Shown: positions 6,166 through 6,358 of the stretch, piece after piece | Position numbering within the stretch: the stretch's first letter is position 1 | Layout of the letters: every line of letters starts with the position of its first letter | Origin: Lentisphaerota bacterium | Lineage (GTDB): Bacteria; Verrucomicrobiota; Kiritimatiellia; RFP12; UBA1067 | Direction of reading: 5' to 3' | NCBI GenBank assembly: GCA_015061765.1 | Contig: SUVZ01000227.1 | Span: 1-6,358, forward strand | DNA length: 6,358 bases | Position numbers and translations under genes: made by a program | The notes under the pieces: model-generated | What the model saw: only the letters and a program-made list of their open reading frames with translations | The model's database searches: none | What the model was told of the DNA's origin: nothing

Positions 6166-6276
6166 GGGGGCATGTGATTCCTGCGAGCTGTAACGATACT
6201 TCGGCTCCGGGAGTCCGCCCCACGGGCTCGCTCCGCATAGCGCTGGGCGAGAGGTGTTTTCGGGAACCCTCCCTGC
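6166..6276. other. GC-rich non-coding stretch after the HTH gene
   Basis: No ORF here has a start and ribosome binding site I would support. By hand count 6181-6240 is 40 G+C of 60, against 19 of 60 at 6061-6120. It holds small dyads: CTCC/GGAG around 6209, and CTCGC (6227-6231) with GCGAG (6247-6251). The abrupt composition change suggests a different origin, such as a repeat element, or the edge of a neighbouring unit. No T-run terminator is visible. Confidence 0.5.
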
Positions 6277-6355
6277 GGGCGGCACTCGTTCGGCTCACCG
6301 GTCAGCGGTTGCCAAGGCAATCGGTGGCCTCACGCGCCGAAATGCCGTGCCGCCC
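6277..6355. repeat. Nested inverted repeat of about 79 bases
   Basis: GGGCGGCAC (6277-6285) is the exact reverse complement of GTGCCGCCC (6347-6355). Inside it TTCGGC (6289-6294) matches GCCGAA (6336-6341), and GGTTGCC (6307-6313) matches GGCAATC (6316-6322) with one mismatch (G-U in RNA). All three share a centre near 6315, so this is one long imperfect dyad, not unrelated short ones. It could be a structured RNA, a palindromic interspersed repeat, a mobile-element end or a terminator whose T-run lies beyond the window. Confidence 0.6.
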
Positions 6356-6358
6356 TCG

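Noticed and set aside
6139..6170. C-run and G-run hairpin as terminator of the HTH gene
   Set aside because: Five to six C pair with five G over a long loop, but no T-run follows and the inner bases do not pair.
5913..6320. Minus-strand ORFs of 135 and 66 residues over the HTH gene and right tail
   Set aside because: They are opposite the helix-turn-helix frame, rich in Pro/Arg as expected of random GC-rich reading, and have no ribosome binding site.
6277..6355. Integron attC site
   Set aside because: The size and imperfect dyad fit, but the required RYYYAAC and GTTRRRY ends are not present at its borders and no integrase is in view.

Overview
The window looks like a chromosomal glycan-utilisation locus from a Verrucomicrobiota-type bacterium, most likely a gut or rumen Kiritimatiellae/Lentisphaerae relative. 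This is inferred from gene content: a very large exported protein combining an autotransporter-associated beta-strand repeat with LamG-like modules, a secreted family GH29 fucosidase, and a regulator fusing a GntR-type winged helix to a LacI-type sugar sensor. No rRNA, tRNA, CRISPR array or recognisable transposase gene is present.

The left 5.6 kb is one minus-strand cluster, in transcription order regulator (5557-4427), alpha-L-fucosidase (4430-3000), a possible 27-residue ORF (2981-2898) and the giant LamG/beta-strand protein (2875 to beyond the left edge, 958 codons visible). Regulator and fucosidase overlap by ATGA, so they are probably translationally coupled. No terminator is visible in the 124 bases between the fucosidase and the giant gene, so all may be one transcript. 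The regulator has a good extended -10 promoter so close to its ATG that the mRNA would be nearly leaderless. A perfect 14-base palindrome and an 11-base dyad sit at that promoter and are the natural operator candidates. The simplest model is a self-regulated operon: the regulator senses a sugar, possibly fucose or a fucosylated oligosaccharide, and releases expression of an exported fucosidase and a large envelope protein that may bind glycans.

The right 0.8 kb is different. On the plus strand, after a 5' region with potential RNA structure and a strong Shine-Dalgarno, a 39-codon ORF (5801-5920) overlaps by ATGA a small helix-turn-helix protein of 82 residues (5917-6165). The stretch 5857-5916 reads plausibly in two frames, so this may be two coupled genes, a longer HTH protein with an upstream start, or a frameshifted gene. 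Beyond it the base composition jumps from roughly one third to two thirds G+C, and the window ends in a nested inverted repeat of about 79 bases with no supported gene. This end is the least explained part of the window.
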